From Gracilariopsis chorda (Eukaryota > Rhodophyta > Florideophyceae > Gracilariales > Gracilariaceae), in assembly GCA_003194525.1 (NCBI GenBank), contig NBIV01000068.1, forward strand, positions 186,001-250,000: a DNA stretch of 64,000 bases, read 5' to 3'. Under the pieces are notes generated by a model. The model was given only the letters and a program-made list of their open reading frames with translations, was not told the DNA's origin and did not search any database. Below, piece after piece: positions 29,288 through 40,877 of this stretch. A program made the position numbers and the translations under genes. Every line of letters begins with the position of its first letter. Position 1 is the first letter of the stretch.

Positions 29288-29550
29288 TGCCGCACGTGGC
29301 CGCCGTGGACACGTGGTGCGGCGTGCCGATGCATCGCGCCTTTTTGTGCCGCACGTGGCCGCCGTGGACACGTGGTGCGGCGTGCCGATGCATCGCGCCT
29401 TTTTGTGCCGCACGTGGCCGCCGTGGACACGTGGTGCGGCGTGCCGATGCATCGCGCCTTCTTGTGCCGCACGTGGCCGCCGTGGACACGTGTCGGGGGC
29501 GATGCGGCGTGCCGATGGCATCGCGCCTTCTTGCGCCGCACGTTTGTTTG
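29288..29550. repeat. 59-bp tandem repeat, four units plus a partial
   Basis: The unit starts TGCCGCACGTGGCCGCCGTG and ends ATGCATCGCGCC plus a short T-run. Copies begin near 29288, 29347, 29406 and 29465; the fourth carries a small insertion and a truncated fifth starts near 29535. The first three are nearly identical. The array begins directly after the ABC-F stop codon and leads into the ELO promoter. Each unit carries CACGTGG boxes. Long open frames on both strands here are products of the GC-rich repeat and are not genes. Confidence 0.95.
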
Positions 29551-29670
29551 TGGCGGCGCGCGTCGTGCTCTCCGATCAGCCGCGTGCATCGTACGTCGAC
29601 GTACGTCCCTTGCCCGTCGCTCTCCCCCTCCCACCGCCCGTTCCAAGAGTGCGCCCGCAAGCCGCGCATC

Positions 29671-30492
29671 ATGTTGCTTCCCGACCGATTCGAATGGAAG
29701 TCCGCGCCAATGTCCTCCGTCATCTACCCAGTATGTGCCATTCCAATCTACCTCTCCCTCATCTTCTCCCTTCAGTTCTACATGCGCTCCCGCCCCCCCC
29801 TCAAGCTGCGCACGCCCACAGTCATCCACAACATCTTCCTGTGCGTGCTGTCTTTCGCAATGGCACTGGGCGTCCTCATTGAGGTGCTCCGCACCTTCGT
29901 CTCCACCTCCACAAACGCCACCAGGGAGATTCTGTGCGACCTGTCGGCACACGCCATGCGCGGCCGTATGGCCTGGTGGATGTACATTTTTTACCTGTCC
30001 AAGTTTTACGAACTGCTTGACACCGTCGTCATGGTGCTCAAGAAACGCCGTCTCAACTTTCTGCACGTCTATCATCATTGTATTGTGCTTCCTTTATTCT
30101 ACGTTTACATGTCCACCAACATGGTGTTGCAATGGATTCTGGTCGTTGCCAACTCCTCCGTCCACGTCGCCATGTACTACTACTACGCCATGGCCGCCGT
30201 CGGCGTCAAGGTGTGGTGGAAGAAATACATCACACAAGCGCAGATTATTCAGTTCATCATTGACCTCACTGCTACCTGGCCCTATCCGTTCCTGTATTTC
30301 TCCGCCTCTGGGTGCTCGGGAAGTATGCGCGGCTGGCTGTTTGGCCAGGCTGTCGGTCTCAGCTTTTTCAAACTGTTCCGAGATTTTTATCTCCAAAGTT
30401 ACACCAACAACAAACTCAAAGCGCAGAAGGGCTGTGGCGCCTCTTCTGTGCCCAAGCACGTCCCCGATGCTCACGACAACAACAAGTTGTAG
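29671..30492 (+). CDS. ELO-type very-long-chain fatty acid elongase
   Basis: A 273-aa multipass ER membrane protein of the ELO/ELOVL family, the condensing enzyme (3-ketoacyl-CoA synthase) that adds two carbons from malonyl-CoA to long-chain acyl-CoA. Signature FYLSKFYELLDT is at 107-118 and the histidine box LHVYHH at 131-136. MYYYYAMAAVG and the later ...GLSFFKLFRDFYLQSY helix also match. About seven hydrophobic helices are present. The start is the ATG at 29671; the longer open frame upstream lies in the tandem repeat. The HVYHH box is the form seen in the class acting on polyunsaturated acyl chains, which fits an alga that makes arachidonic acid (inference). The C-terminus KAQKGCGASS... 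lacks an evident KKxx retrieval signal. Confidence 0.95.
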   Translation: MLLPDRFEWKSAPMSSVIYPVCAIPIYLSLIFSLQFYMRSRPPLKLRTPTVIHNIFLCVLSFAMALGVLIEVLRTFVSTSTNATREILCDLSAHAMRGRMAWWMYIFYLSKFYELLDTVVMVLKKRRLNFLHVYHHCIVLPLFYVYMSTNMVLQWILVVANSSVHVAMYYYYAMAAVGVKVWWKKYITQAQIIQFIIDLTATWPYPFLYFSASGCSGSMRGWLFGQAVGLSFFKLFRDFYLQSYTNNKLKAQKGCGASSVPKHVPDAHDNNKL

Positions 30493-31233
30493 AGTTGTTT
30501 CTGTCCTCATTGCTTTCTTTTTTTTTGGTTTGAATGTGCCGATGGCCCCGGTCGTGAACATACATGCATAGTAAAAGCTTGTGGCGTCGTCTGTTGAAGA
30601 GTGTTTTGCAGCCCTTGTTTTCGTGTTGTTGTACGATTTGTAAGTTACGAACCGCCGGTTAAGCGCTTGCTTGTGGCCGCATTCGTTGAACCGAAATCGA
30701 CATCATGCAGTGTGTGACGTCTTGTACAGGCCGCCCGTCAGCAATAGCGAATAATCTTCGGCAGTACATGCTCGACGAGCGTTCTGTGCGTGCGTGTCTT
30801 CAACACAAGCATTTTTTCACAAAACCGTGCTTCAGCAAACCAATCATAGAGAAGCATTCAACCAGCCGTCTGTTTCGAACCGCGAACGGTGGCGTCCACA
30901 GCGGAATGTTCACCTTCACATAAGTTACAGGCACACACACACACACACGCCCACAACGGGAATGCTGCTTTGCCACGCTGGGTAGCGGACGTGCCAACAA
31001 CAGAAAAAAGAGAATTGCATATCCGCTTTACCAACGGTACAACGATGATGAATCGTTCTCCAACAAATACACATTCACACGCCATACAATGGTGCGCCAA
31101 GAACAGGCAGTGGACACAAAAGCAAATGCAGCCATACAAGAGTACGATGACGTTCCAAATTGGGTGCTCATCTCAAAGTGTATCGTGCAACGCTGTACAA
31201 CAAGAGTTGGAAGCTATGACCCCTTTACGCTCG
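30493..31233. other. Convergent intergenic region with CA microsatellite
   Basis: 741 bp between convergent genes. A short (CA)n tract lies at about 30930-30948. T-rich DNA just after the ELO stop is likely its 3' UTR. No gene recognised. Confidence 0.5.
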
Positions 31234-32193
31234 TTATTGTTCACCAGGCTGTTGCACAATGGGCGCATTTGTTCGTAGTTCATTAAACGCAATGTTACCC
31301 AGAAATGCCGTCTTCAACGCCCAAAACGCGGGCGGTTGCGCGCGCAACCTCGCGGCGCGATACGCATACACAGACAGAACGGCGTTAAAAAGGGCCACCA
31401 AGGCGAGGCCCTTCTTAAGCGCATCCCTAGTAACGTCATCCGCCTCCGTGAGTGGAAAGCCGGGGTAATACACAAAAGCAACCAACACGACGACGGCAAG
31501 CAGCAGAATATGGCCGCTTTGCAGGTAGGGCAGCACGTACACGCCCTGTTTGTTGGGCTTGCCCGTGCCGATGAGCGCGCTTGTGAAGTCGTATTCGCCC
31601 GCGGCGTTGCCCGTTTGCAGAAAGTAATCGGGGTCCTTTTCAAGCTCATCTATCACTTTTTGCGCCTTGGCGCCGCCGGCGCGGTAGGCGGCGGTGAGCT
31701 TCTTGACGGCCTCCGTGGGTAGCACGTCGCGGTGTTGCTGTTGGGCGCTTTCGACAGGCTTGGAAAGAGGCTTCTTCCGTTTGCGACGACGCTTGGACGA
31801 GAGATCTGGCAGACGGATGCGCGTTTCATCCGGCACTGGAAGCTGGTCTGCGAGAGGCGGGGAGGGAGATACGTGCTGACGCGAAGCTTGGGCGGGTGCG
31901 ATGGGCACGTCGTTTGCGAAGGCGGTGGGTTGCTGTACGTGCGACGGCGGCGGCGGTGGTGCTTGCGCCGATTGATGTGAAGCGGATGCTGGAGCGGACG
32001 GTTGTTTGTTGGAGGAGGGCGACGTAGCGGACCCCTTTTTGCGCCGATTGGAACGTTTCTTGGCGCACACTATGGGGGCGGAGGCGGGGTGGTGGGGGGA
32101 GGGGGAAGCGAACGGGGGGGGGGTGCGGTGGAGGACGAGGATGAGCGGGGGCGCAAAGGCGCGGCATGCGTGGGGATGTGGGCGGAACGCCAT
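31234..32193 (-). CDS. Predicted plastid-targeted membrane protein
   Basis: A 319-aa protein from ATG 32193; the frame continues upstream without an ATG. The first 45-50 residues (MAFRPHPHACRAFAPPLILV..., ending near APIVCAKKRSNRRKK) look like a plastid transit peptide. A low-complexity Ser/Pro/Ala region follows, then a basic patch (KRRRKRKKPLSK). The C-terminal 130 residues are the conserved-looking part: a helix KKLTAAYRAGGAKAQKVIDELEKD, then GEYDFTSALIGTGKPNKQGVYVLPYLQSGHILL leading into the first membrane helix (ILLLAVVVLVAFVYYPGFPL). A second hydrophobic stretch is VALFNAVLSVYAYRAARL, and the end is PPAFWALKTAFLGNIAFNELR. I do not recognise a named family. A small thylakoid or envelope protein is plausible. 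It is convergent with ELO. Confidence 0.6.
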   Translation of the reverse strand: MAFRPHPHACRAFAPPLILVLHRTPPPFASPSPHHPASAPIVCAKKRSNRRKKGSATSPSSNKQPSAPASASHQSAQAPPPPPSHVQQPTAFANDVPIAPAQASRQHVSPSPPLADQLPVPDETRIRLPDLSSKRRRKRKKPLSKPVESAQQQHRDVLPTEAVKKLTAAYRAGGAKAQKVIDELEKDPDYFLQTGNAAGEYDFTSALIGTGKPNKQGVYVLPYLQSGHILLLAVVVLVAFVYYPGFPLTEADDVTRDALKKGLALVALFNAVLSVYAYRAARLRAQPPAFWALKTAFLGNIAFNELRTNAPIVQQPGEQ

Positions 32194-32422
32194 TTGGGGG
32201 GAGGGCTGTGGGGTGTGGGGGAAGTTCAGCCGTTCCCCGATGGATGAAGGTCGGGGGATGTCGGGGGAGCGCGAGGAAGGCGACGCCACAGGTCGCACGA
32301 GCTCAGCTCGCACATGAGTGCGGCACGTGTCTGGGTGGCAGCGCGTGTCCGCGCCGCAACAAGCGCCAGCACCAACCGAAATAATGGCCAGAGCGCCCGG
32401 AAAAGCGGCGCCTTTCGCTACG

Positions 32423-32444
32423 CCCCCCCCCCCCCCCCCCCCCC
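32423..32444 (+). repeat. Poly-C run of 22 in 5' leader
   Basis: An uninterrupted run of 22 C about 40 bp before the acyltransferase start codon. It falls in the divergent promoter or 5' leader. Length variation or assembly error is likely at such a run. Confidence 0.9.
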
Positions 32445-32483
32445 GTCGTGTCGTGTCAGCGCCCGTCGCAACCCATCTTCCCC

Positions 32484-33587
32484 ATGACGACCCCGTCCTC
32501 CTCCAACGCGTCCGCCGCGAAGGTGCCCTTCCCCCCCATGACCTTCGGTAAGGCCGCTCTGCTCAGGGCTTTCGGTTCCCTATACACCGCCTTCTTCTCC
32601 GTCCTGATCTCCGTCGTCACCGCCATCCTCGTCGACGGCGTCGTCGGCCTCACCGTCAGTGCGTGGCGAATTCTCAAGCTTAACCATCAGGCGCTTATCA
32701 AGCTCTCCTCCTCAGTGTTGCGCACGTGGTTTTCCATCTTCATGGGCCACCTCGAGCACTTTGGTCGCCTCACAATCGTGCTCACAGGCGATGCATTTCA
32801 CCCCAACGAAAGCGCCCTCGTCGTCTGCAACCACCGCTCATGGGCCGATACCGTCGTCATCTACTCTCTCGCCCGCCAGGTGCGCATGCACGGCGATGTA
32901 AAGTTTCTCGCCAAACGTTCGCTGCTCGTCTTTCCCGTCTACGGCTTCGCGGGCTGGGTGCTCGACGTTGTCATTTTCATCAAGCGTCAGTCCACCAGTG
33001 CCGGTCGTCGCCTCAACAGGATGTTTTCCAGTCTTACCGATCCCCGTCGACGGCAAGCTCCCTACTGGCTAATTAGCTATCTCGAGGGCACGCGCTTCAC
33101 CCACGCAAAGCGCCAAAATGCTGTCGAGTTCGCCAAGAAGCGCGACCTCAAAGTTTTGGAGGAGGTCTTACAACCTCGTACAAAAGGCTTCATATCCACT
33201 GTCCATGCCTTGCGCACTAATGCGCAAGCAGTTTATGACATAACTATTGGCTACACCCAATCAGAAAACGGCGACATGGATCCCACTTTCAAACAAATGT
33301 ATTTGACTCCGGCAAGAAAGGATCGCGTCATTCACGTCCATCAACGACGCATTCCGTTGTCGGACCTTCCGCAAGACGACGAAGAACTCAAGAACTGGGT
33401 CTATCGCTTGTACGAGCAGAAAGATGAACTGCTCAAGGCTTTTCGCACAAACGGCTGCTTTGCCGCACGCCCTATGCGCTGGAACCGAATGACATGGGGA
33501 TACTGGATGCAATGCCAGGCAATCGTATACGGTGCATTTGGTATAACTATCTACACCGTCTACACACTTTTTTCATTTGCTCGATAG
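32484..33587 (+). CDS. Lysophospholipid / 1-acyl-glycerol-3-phosphate acyltransferase
   Basis: A 367-aa membrane enzyme of the PlsC acyltransferase family. The catalytic HX4D motif sits in NHRSWAD (H117, D122). The substrate-binding EGTR is exact in YLEGTRFT (201-204), with FLAKRSLLVFPVYGFAGW between them as in AGPAT3/4/5, LCLAT1 and plant LPAT2/3. One or two N-terminal hydrophobic helices (about 30-60) and a C-terminal one (about 345-365) anchor it, probably in the ER. The reaction is acyl-CoA-dependent acylation of lysophosphatidic acid, or of another lysophospholipid, in glycerolipid synthesis. The long spacing between motifs and the YxTPARKDRVIHVHQRRIPLSDLP stretch favour the AGPAT4/5-LCLAT branch. 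The start is the ATG at 32484; the open frame upstream has no ATG. Confidence 0.9.
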   Translation: MTTPSSSNASAAKVPFPPMTFGKAALLRAFGSLYTAFFSVLISVVTAILVDGVVGLTVSAWRILKLNHQALIKLSSSVLRTWFSIFMGHLEHFGRLTIVLTGDAFHPNESALVVCNHRSWADTVVIYSLARQVRMHGDVKFLAKRSLLVFPVYGFAGWVLDVVIFIKRQSTSAGRRLNRMFSSLTDPRRRQAPYWLISYLEGTRFTHAKRQNAVEFAKKRDLKVLEEVLQPRTKGFISTVHALRTNAQAVYDITIGYTQSENGDMDPTFKQMYLTPARKDRVIHVHQRRIPLSDLPQDDEELKNWVYRLYEQKDELLKAFRTNGCFAARPMRWNRMTWGYWMQCQAIVYGAFGITIYTVYTLFSFAR

Positions 33588-33837
33588 ATTCAAAGGTAGA
33601 CGCTGCATATATCCAAGTCCACCACACACACACACACCCACACACGCACACAAACATACAGTGCGTGAACTTTTGTTCGCTTGTTTTCGCACTGCTTGCA
33701 TGTTGTGGCAACAACAGCATAGGCACGCATAGATTCCTTTTAAGCTTGTAAGCTACCAAATACCATAGCTCATTTACTTCTGCATGAAACCATGCCTCAC
33801 TGTCACATACCATCAAGCTTCCTTTGCTCGAAGATGC

Positions 33838-36717
33838 TTACGCCTGCGCCAAACAGTTGCTCACAACCTCGAATACGTCCTTGGACAAGCCCTCCGTCTG
33901 CTTGATCTTCCTCAACTCCGCTTCCATCTGCGCCTGCCTCACCGCGTCATACTTGCGCCACCTCGTGAAGCTCCTCGCAATCCGAGCCGCCACCTGCGGA
34001 TTAATACGATCCAGACGTGAAACCTGCTCGGACAAGAACCTATATCCGCTACCGTCTGTAGGCATATGCACGTTCGCCGCACCGTATCCTCGCAATAGCG
34101 CGTACACTTTGTTGGGCACTGTTTCGCTGTACGATTCGTGTGCGGTCAGTGCTTTGACAATGTCATACACATCATCTCGTGTACAGGTCGATTGAATAGA
34201 CAACCATTTGTCCACCACAAGGAGGTCGGACTTCCACTTTTCGTAGAACTCACACAGTGCAATCTCGCGTTCCGGGCTGCTACTCGAAGATAAAACACTT
34301 AGTGCTGCTAACACGTCTGTCATGTTGGTGCCACTGCGCACGAACTTCAGACACAGCTCGTAGCAATCCTTGCTTTCCAAAGCCGCCAAGTAGCTCAAAG
34401 CTACATTCTTCAGTGCACGCTTTCCTTGTGATTCAGGGTCGAGCTTATACTCCCCTGTATCTGCCATGCCAGTTTCGAGAATCTTCTCAAGGTCATCCTT
34501 CAAGCTCGCCGCGAGCTGCTTTCGGAAGTGCTTCCGTGCAGCTCGGATACGGACTGGATCCGCGACATCTAATTGTTCGGTTATGTACGACTCAGCCGGT
34601 AACACGAACACGTCAGCACGCAACGCAGCGTCTATTCCCTCGTTTGTCAGTGTCCTACGGAATGCATTGATAATAGCTTCCGGAACTGCAGGGAACTCCC
34701 CTTCTTCACTCACACATTTCAACATGAAGTTAAGGGCGAGCTTCTGGCCAGACTCCCAGCGATTAAACTCATCCACGTCGTTTGCCATGAGGAATGCCAA
34801 TTCGTCATCAGATACACCTCCCGTTCTCTCTAGCTTTACGGGAGCACTGAAGTTACGCAACAGTGATGGAACTGTTCCCTTGGGCACATTATGAAGAACC
34901 ACTTTTTCATCTCTATCAGAGAAATTGAGAACCTTAGTGAGGGCTGGTTCACTACCGTCGTTCAGATCGACGGGTACTTGAGATCCGTCTGGACCAATGA
35001 GACCCATTCGAATTGGAATCAGCATAGGCTCTGTGGTTGGCTGCTTTGAGGTCGCCGGGATCATCTGGTTCAGCTTTAGAGTCATGGTCGATAAGCCTTC
35101 ATCGTATGCGACGTCAACGCTCACGACCGGTGTTCCCGATTGATTGTACCAACGTCGGAAAACTGTGAGATCAATGTCGGTGTTGGCATCTTGTATGGCT
35201 TGAACCCAGTCTTCGCATGTCACCGCTTTGCCATCGTTCCGGGAGAAGTAGATATCAGTTCCTCTGCGGAAACCTTCCGGACCCACTATGGTTTTGAGCA
35301 TTCTGATCACCTCAGCGCCTTTGTTGTACACAGTGGCCGTGTAGAAAGAATTGCATGTAATGTAAGACGCAGGCCGAATAGGATGAGACATTGGTCCAGC
35401 GTCTTCAGCGAACTGAGCCGTGCGCAATATCGCAACGTCCCGAATGCGCTTCACAGTCGCAGAGTTCATATCCGCAGAGAAGCTCTGATCCCTAAACACT
35501 GTGAGTCCTTCTTTGAGGGATAGCTGGAACCAAGAACTGACTGTTACGCGATTTCCGCTATAGTTGTGGAAGTACTCATGGGCAACAACGCCTTCAACAC
35601 TGTTGTAGTCCGTATCGGTGGCAGTTTCTGGACTCACAAGCACGTACTTGCTGTTGAAGACATTAAGAGATGTGTTCTCCATTGCACCAAACACGAACGT
35701 CGGTACTGCCACAATGTTAAACACGTCGTAGTTATATTCTAGACCATAGACTTCTTCGTCCCATTTCATGGCCTTTTTCAGACTCCTCATGGCATGGTGG
35801 CACTTGCGAACTTCATTCTCACCCTTCACAAATACTTTAAGATCAACTTCTCTTCCATTCATGGTCACAAATTTATCACTAAGATGGGATAGGTCTCCCG
35901 CCACCAGGGCAAACAAGTAACAAGGTTTCGGGAACTTATCTTCAAACGAAGCCCAGTGGCGATTGTCAGAAGAATCTCCCTTTGCCACACAATTACCGTT
36001 GCTCAGAAGCACTGGATACTTCTTGCGATCAGCCTCAACACGGACCGAAAACGTTGCCATGACATCAGGGCGGTCGATGTAGAACGTAATTCTACGGAAA
36101 CCCTCTGCTTCGCATTGAGTGCAGTAATCACCTTGAGACATGTATAACCCTTCTAGTACAGTGTTCTTGGCTGGACGAATCTTCACAACACTTTCGAAGG
36201 TGAAGGTATCGCTGGGCAAAACACTGGGAGAGATGGTCAAGGTATGTGTCTTCTCATTGTATTCGTACTCCGAATTTTGAAGGACCGTCTCGTTGACCTT
36301 TAGAGAGGCGGGTTGCAGAGCCAAACCCTCACCATCAAGAACAAGGGGGGTACCTGGTTCGCATGCAGAACGCATGTGCAGTTTTCCACGAACCACAGTG
36401 TCGAGGCCATCATCGTCTAGCTCAAACGTCAGTTCAGTGTGAGAGATGAAGTACGGCGGCGGTTTGTAATCCGCCAAGTACTTGGTCTTGGGCTCGTTGG
36501 CAGGGGGGGCTGCCACTTGAGCCGCACTTGGGTCTGCCGCAGCGCATGTTGTGGACGCTGCGTTAGAGGCGTTGCTTGACATTCTTCGTCGATAAAGGGC
36601 TGTAGTGAACAGTGGAAGAAAATTGGAACGGCGAGGGGAAATGGTTCGACGGGACAATGGACGAAGTAGGGAAGCGCTTGTCACAAACGCAGTCCGTCGG
36701 AGAGCGTTCTGCATCAT
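33838..36717 (-). CDS. M1 family alanyl aminopeptidase (PepN-like)
   Basis: A 959-aa zinc metallopeptidase that removes N-terminal residues from peptides. The exopeptidase motif GAMEN is at 344-348. Zinc ligands are HEYFH (380-384) plus Glu403 in LKEGLT, the exact HEXXH-X18-E spacing. The N-terminal beta domain, the catalytic domain and the C-terminal helical DUF3458-type domain (ending ...EAELRKIKQTEGLSKDVFEVVSNCLA) all match the bacterial PepN subfamily also found in plants and apicomplexans. The first roughly 60 residues are rich in Arg/Ser with no acidic residue (MMQNALRRTAFVTSASLLRP...), a likely plastid or mitochondrial transit peptide. Two adjacent ATGs (36717 and 36714) can start it. 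Role: peptide turnover after proteolysis or transit-peptide degradation in the organelle (inference). Confidence 0.97.
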   Translation of the reverse strand: MMQNALRRTAFVTSASLLRPLSRRTISPRRSNFLPLFTTALYRRRMSSNASNAASTTCAAADPSAAQVAAPPANEPKTKYLADYKPPPYFISHTELTFELDDDGLDTVVRGKLHMRSACEPGTPLVLDGEGLALQPASLKVNETVLQNSEYEYNEKTHTLTISPSVLPSDTFTFESVVKIRPAKNTVLEGLYMSQGDYCTQCEAEGFRRITFYIDRPDVMATFSVRVEADRKKYPVLLSNGNCVAKGDSSDNRHWASFEDKFPKPCYLFALVAGDLSHLSDKFVTMNGREVDLKVFVKGENEVRKCHHAMRSLKKAMKWDEEVYGLEYNYDVFNIVAVPTFVFGAMENTSLNVFNSKYVLVSPETATDTDYNSVEGVVAHEYFHNYSGNRVTVSSWFQLSLKEGLTVFRDQSFSADMNSATVKRIRDVAILRTAQFAEDAGPMSHPIRPASYITCNSFYTATVYNKGAEVIRMLKTIVGPEGFRRGTDIYFSRNDGKAVTCEDWVQAIQDANTDIDLTVFRRWYNQSGTPVVSVDVAYDEGLSTMTLKLNQMIPATSKQPTTEPMLIPIRMGLIGPDGSQVPVDLNDGSEPALTKVLNFSDRDEKVVLHNVPKGTVPSLLRNFSAPVKLERTGGVSDDELAFLMANDVDEFNRWESGQKLALNFMLKCVSEEGEFPAVPEAIINAFRRTLTNEGIDAALRADVFVLPAESYITEQLDVADPVRIRAARKHFRKQLAASLKDDLEKILETGMADTGEYKLDPESQGKRALKNVALSYLAALESKDCYELCLKFVRSGTNMTDVLAALSVLSSSSSPEREIALCEFYEKWKSDLLVVDKWLSIQSTCTRDDVYDIVKALTAHESYSETVPNKVYALLRGYGAANVHMPTDGSGYRFLSEQVSRLDRINPQVAARIARSFTRWRKYDAVRQAQMEAELRKIKQTEGLSKDVFEVVSNCLAQA

Positions 36718-37066
36718 TCTGACAGCGAAATGGTTGCTGGAAGGCAGGCAATCTGGCAGAGCTGGCCCAACGCAACACAGCGTTGTATCTACACAAATTT
36801 ACAAGGGTAAGATGCATGCGTGCAGCCGCTGGCTGTATGCATGTATCCTGCAGCGAAATTGGCGATGCTCGCCTGCAGCAGCGGGATCTGGATGGCGAGT
36901 TTGACCAAACGTGTACGGCGGACGATCGTTCTACGCCCTTTGACACACCGATTAGAACCATGAACACACACATCAGACACATTGCATGGATAAGATATCA
37001 AGAAACACGTGGAGTCTCGAATTGTGATCCGCTGTGGTAAACAGTAAGACTCGCCCTTAGCACGTG
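36718..37066. promoter_or_regulatory. Upstream region of the aminopeptidase gene
   Basis: 349 bp upstream of the M1 aminopeptidase. A divergent small candidate gene may begin at 37067. Overlapping short frames on both strands show no domain. Nothing else recognised. Confidence 0.35.
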
Positions 37067-39002
<1,936 letters not shown>

Positions 39003-39848
39003 ATGACACCCCTCCCGAAACCGAATGAAGAGAACAGAACAAGCTCATCCGAAAGGATCGAAGAATCCCAACCTGATTTGATTGATACCATTCCGAAAGC
39101 GAGCATCGCCAAAATCCGTGCGGAGCCCGCGATTCCTTTTAGGGAAACTGCCCATTCTTCTTCTCCTCCACCTGTTGCAAACAGTGAGCAGTCTTCCACA
39201 AAACAAAATTCAAAACCTGCGCACGTGTTAACCGCAACACCTGCAGACATAGAAGTTCAGGAACAAACCCCAGTCTTTAATGGGTTGGCAAGTGGTCCAG
39301 ATTTACCCCCTGATTACTGCTATGTTTCTGTTGGCGGCTCACTCATCCCGCCAACAAATTTCGGTATTGTGGAAGAGGATCTCTATCGTTCTGGCATGCC
39401 CAACGAACTGAACTTCCCTTTCCTGGAACGGTTGCAGTTGCGCACCATAATTTACCTAGCATCAGATGAAGTTTCTGACAAGCTGCTAGACTTTATCGAC
39501 GACCAAGGTATCGAGCTGATGCATTTAGCCCAAGACGATGAGATTCCCACGCCTTGGAAACCCATAAGCGAGGAAACCGTGTTATCGGCAATGGAGTTAT
39601 TATTGAACACTTCAACTTATCCTGTGTTTATAATGTGCTCGCAAGGTCGACATAGAACAGGCACAGTTGTTGGCTGTCTCCGAAAATTGCAGCGATGGAG
39701 TCTTTCTAGTATCTTTGAAGAGTATCACCGTCACGCAGACGGAAAAGGGCGACTTGTCAACGAGCAGTTCATAGAGCTTTTCGACACCGACCTAATCAAT
39801 ATCCCTTCTACGAATATACCGAAATGGCTTGGGTCATACCAGGCCTAA
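39003..39848 (+). CDS. Atypical dual-specificity phosphatase (Siw14/PFA-DSP type)
   Basis: A 281-aa protein from ATG 39003; the frame opens earlier only with a TTG. The first 110 residues are Ser/Pro/Glu-rich and probably disordered. The catalytic domain starts at PPTNFGIVEEDLYRSGMPNELNFPFLERLQLRTIIYLA. It continues to the CX5R loop with Cys212 and Arg218 (CSQGRHRTG), followed by GCLRKLQRWSLSSIFEEYHRHADGKGR. This is the plant-and-fungal atypical DSP family, which includes yeast Siw14, an inositol pyrophosphatase that removes the beta phosphate of 5-PP-InsP5. All key residues are present. A 16-bp duplication that includes the stop codon (ACCAGGCCTAAACGTT, then ACCAGGCCTAAACGTA) lies at 39837-39868. 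Confidence 0.9.
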   Translation: MTPLPKPNEENRTSSSERIEESQPDLIDTIPKASIAKIRAEPAIPFRETAHSSSPPPVANSEQSSTKQNSKPAHVLTATPADIEVQEQTPVFNGLASGPDLPPDYCYVSVGGSLIPPTNFGIVEEDLYRSGMPNELNFPFLERLQLRTIIYLASDEVSDKLLDFIDDQGIELMHLAQDDEIPTPWKPISEETVLSAMELLLNTSTYPVFIMCSQGRHRTGTVVGCLRKLQRWSLSSIFEEYHRHADGKGRLVNEQFIELFDTDLINIPSTNIPKWLGSYQA

Positions 39849-40877
39849 ACGTTACCAGGCCTAAACGTATACTGCTTTTTCGCAGTTCCGGGCGACTTAA
39901 TGATTGAATATCCACTAAGTTAGACAAAATTGCGAAGCGCTAACATTCACCTGGACCCATTCTTGTTAAATCGTGTAACTTCGCCTCCTCAATTTGACTA
40001 ATTCGGTTGTAAAAGATAAAGCTCATGTTCACTTTAAGACGTTCGAGTACGTTCAGCTCGCGGGATAGATTGCGTTCATGACGAATGTCATACGAAAACA
40101 GGTTTCCATCATGACATAAAAACGGACCTCCGTTGGATGTCCTCGCGACTGTGGTTTCGTTTCTGTTTCGTTCTTTTGCACAACACATTTCAGGGCGGCT
40201 CATGCCACTCTATCGTGCTCAGCTCTTCTTCCCATTCCGTGCGTTTTGCTACATTATTGGATAACGGTTACCTGGGCTGCTTCCATGAATGGGTCACATT
40301 TTCTTCACTTTCTTCAGGTTTGCTGAAGAGGCTTAGAACCTGTCCAGTCGTCGAGGAAAGGGCAATTATATGTCTTGTCAGCCACTCCCACTATTTTCAC
40401 TTCCTCTGAAGGACTTTTCACGACGGATATGTCGGTTGTTAGCTCAACAACAGTGGTAGCTAAGCTACCACGGCTAAGTTCCCTGATAGTGCAACTCCTA
40501 ATCCTTCACCCCAAGAAGTATGGAACTAAGCGTACTGTCGGTGGGCTCTCAGATCTCACCGGTAGCATTCTTACCATGGCTCACTGAAGTCTTTGACTGG
40601 TTATTTCCTTATTTCACACTTTCTTTTTTTTTATAACATTTAGGCAGCTTTTCTGGCAGCAGTAAGTTAACACGTCGATTTCAGCGAACGACACGACGGC
40701 TTTAGGACCTCAGCGCGTCACTGTCCCGAAGGTACGAACTTCATGGTACTTAAGCACACACGTTTGTTACTTCCCGTTCTTAATCCTACGGAAAGAAATA
40801 AAGCCCCGGGAAGGATTCAGCTTTGACCTTGTAACTAAGCGGGAATTGTATAACAGAAAGAACCGCCTGAAGATACT
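39849..40877. other. Intergenic, unresolved frames
   Basis: About 1 kb. A minus-strand open frame (40203-39940) ends in a polar helical stretch (ERNLSRELNVLERLKVNMSF) that looks protein-like but has no recognisable family or partner exon. T-rich DNA at 40618-40635. The last 200 bases should hold the SPCS1 promoter. Confidence 0.4.

Noticed and set aside
29194-29670. Upstream extension of the ELO frame
   Set aside because: It lies in the ABC-F coding end and the 59-bp repeat. The conserved elongase begins after ATG 29671.
28748-30078. Long minus-strand open frames opposite ABC-F and the 59-bp repeat
   Set aside because: They are shadows of a GC-rich coding frame and of the tandem repeat; Arg/His/Ala-rich and without any domain.
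33625-33660. CA-rich run taken as a possible CRISPR-like or regulatory repeat
   Set aside because: A plain dinucleotide microsatellite in the 3' region between convergent genes; no spacers. No CRISPR array exists in this window.
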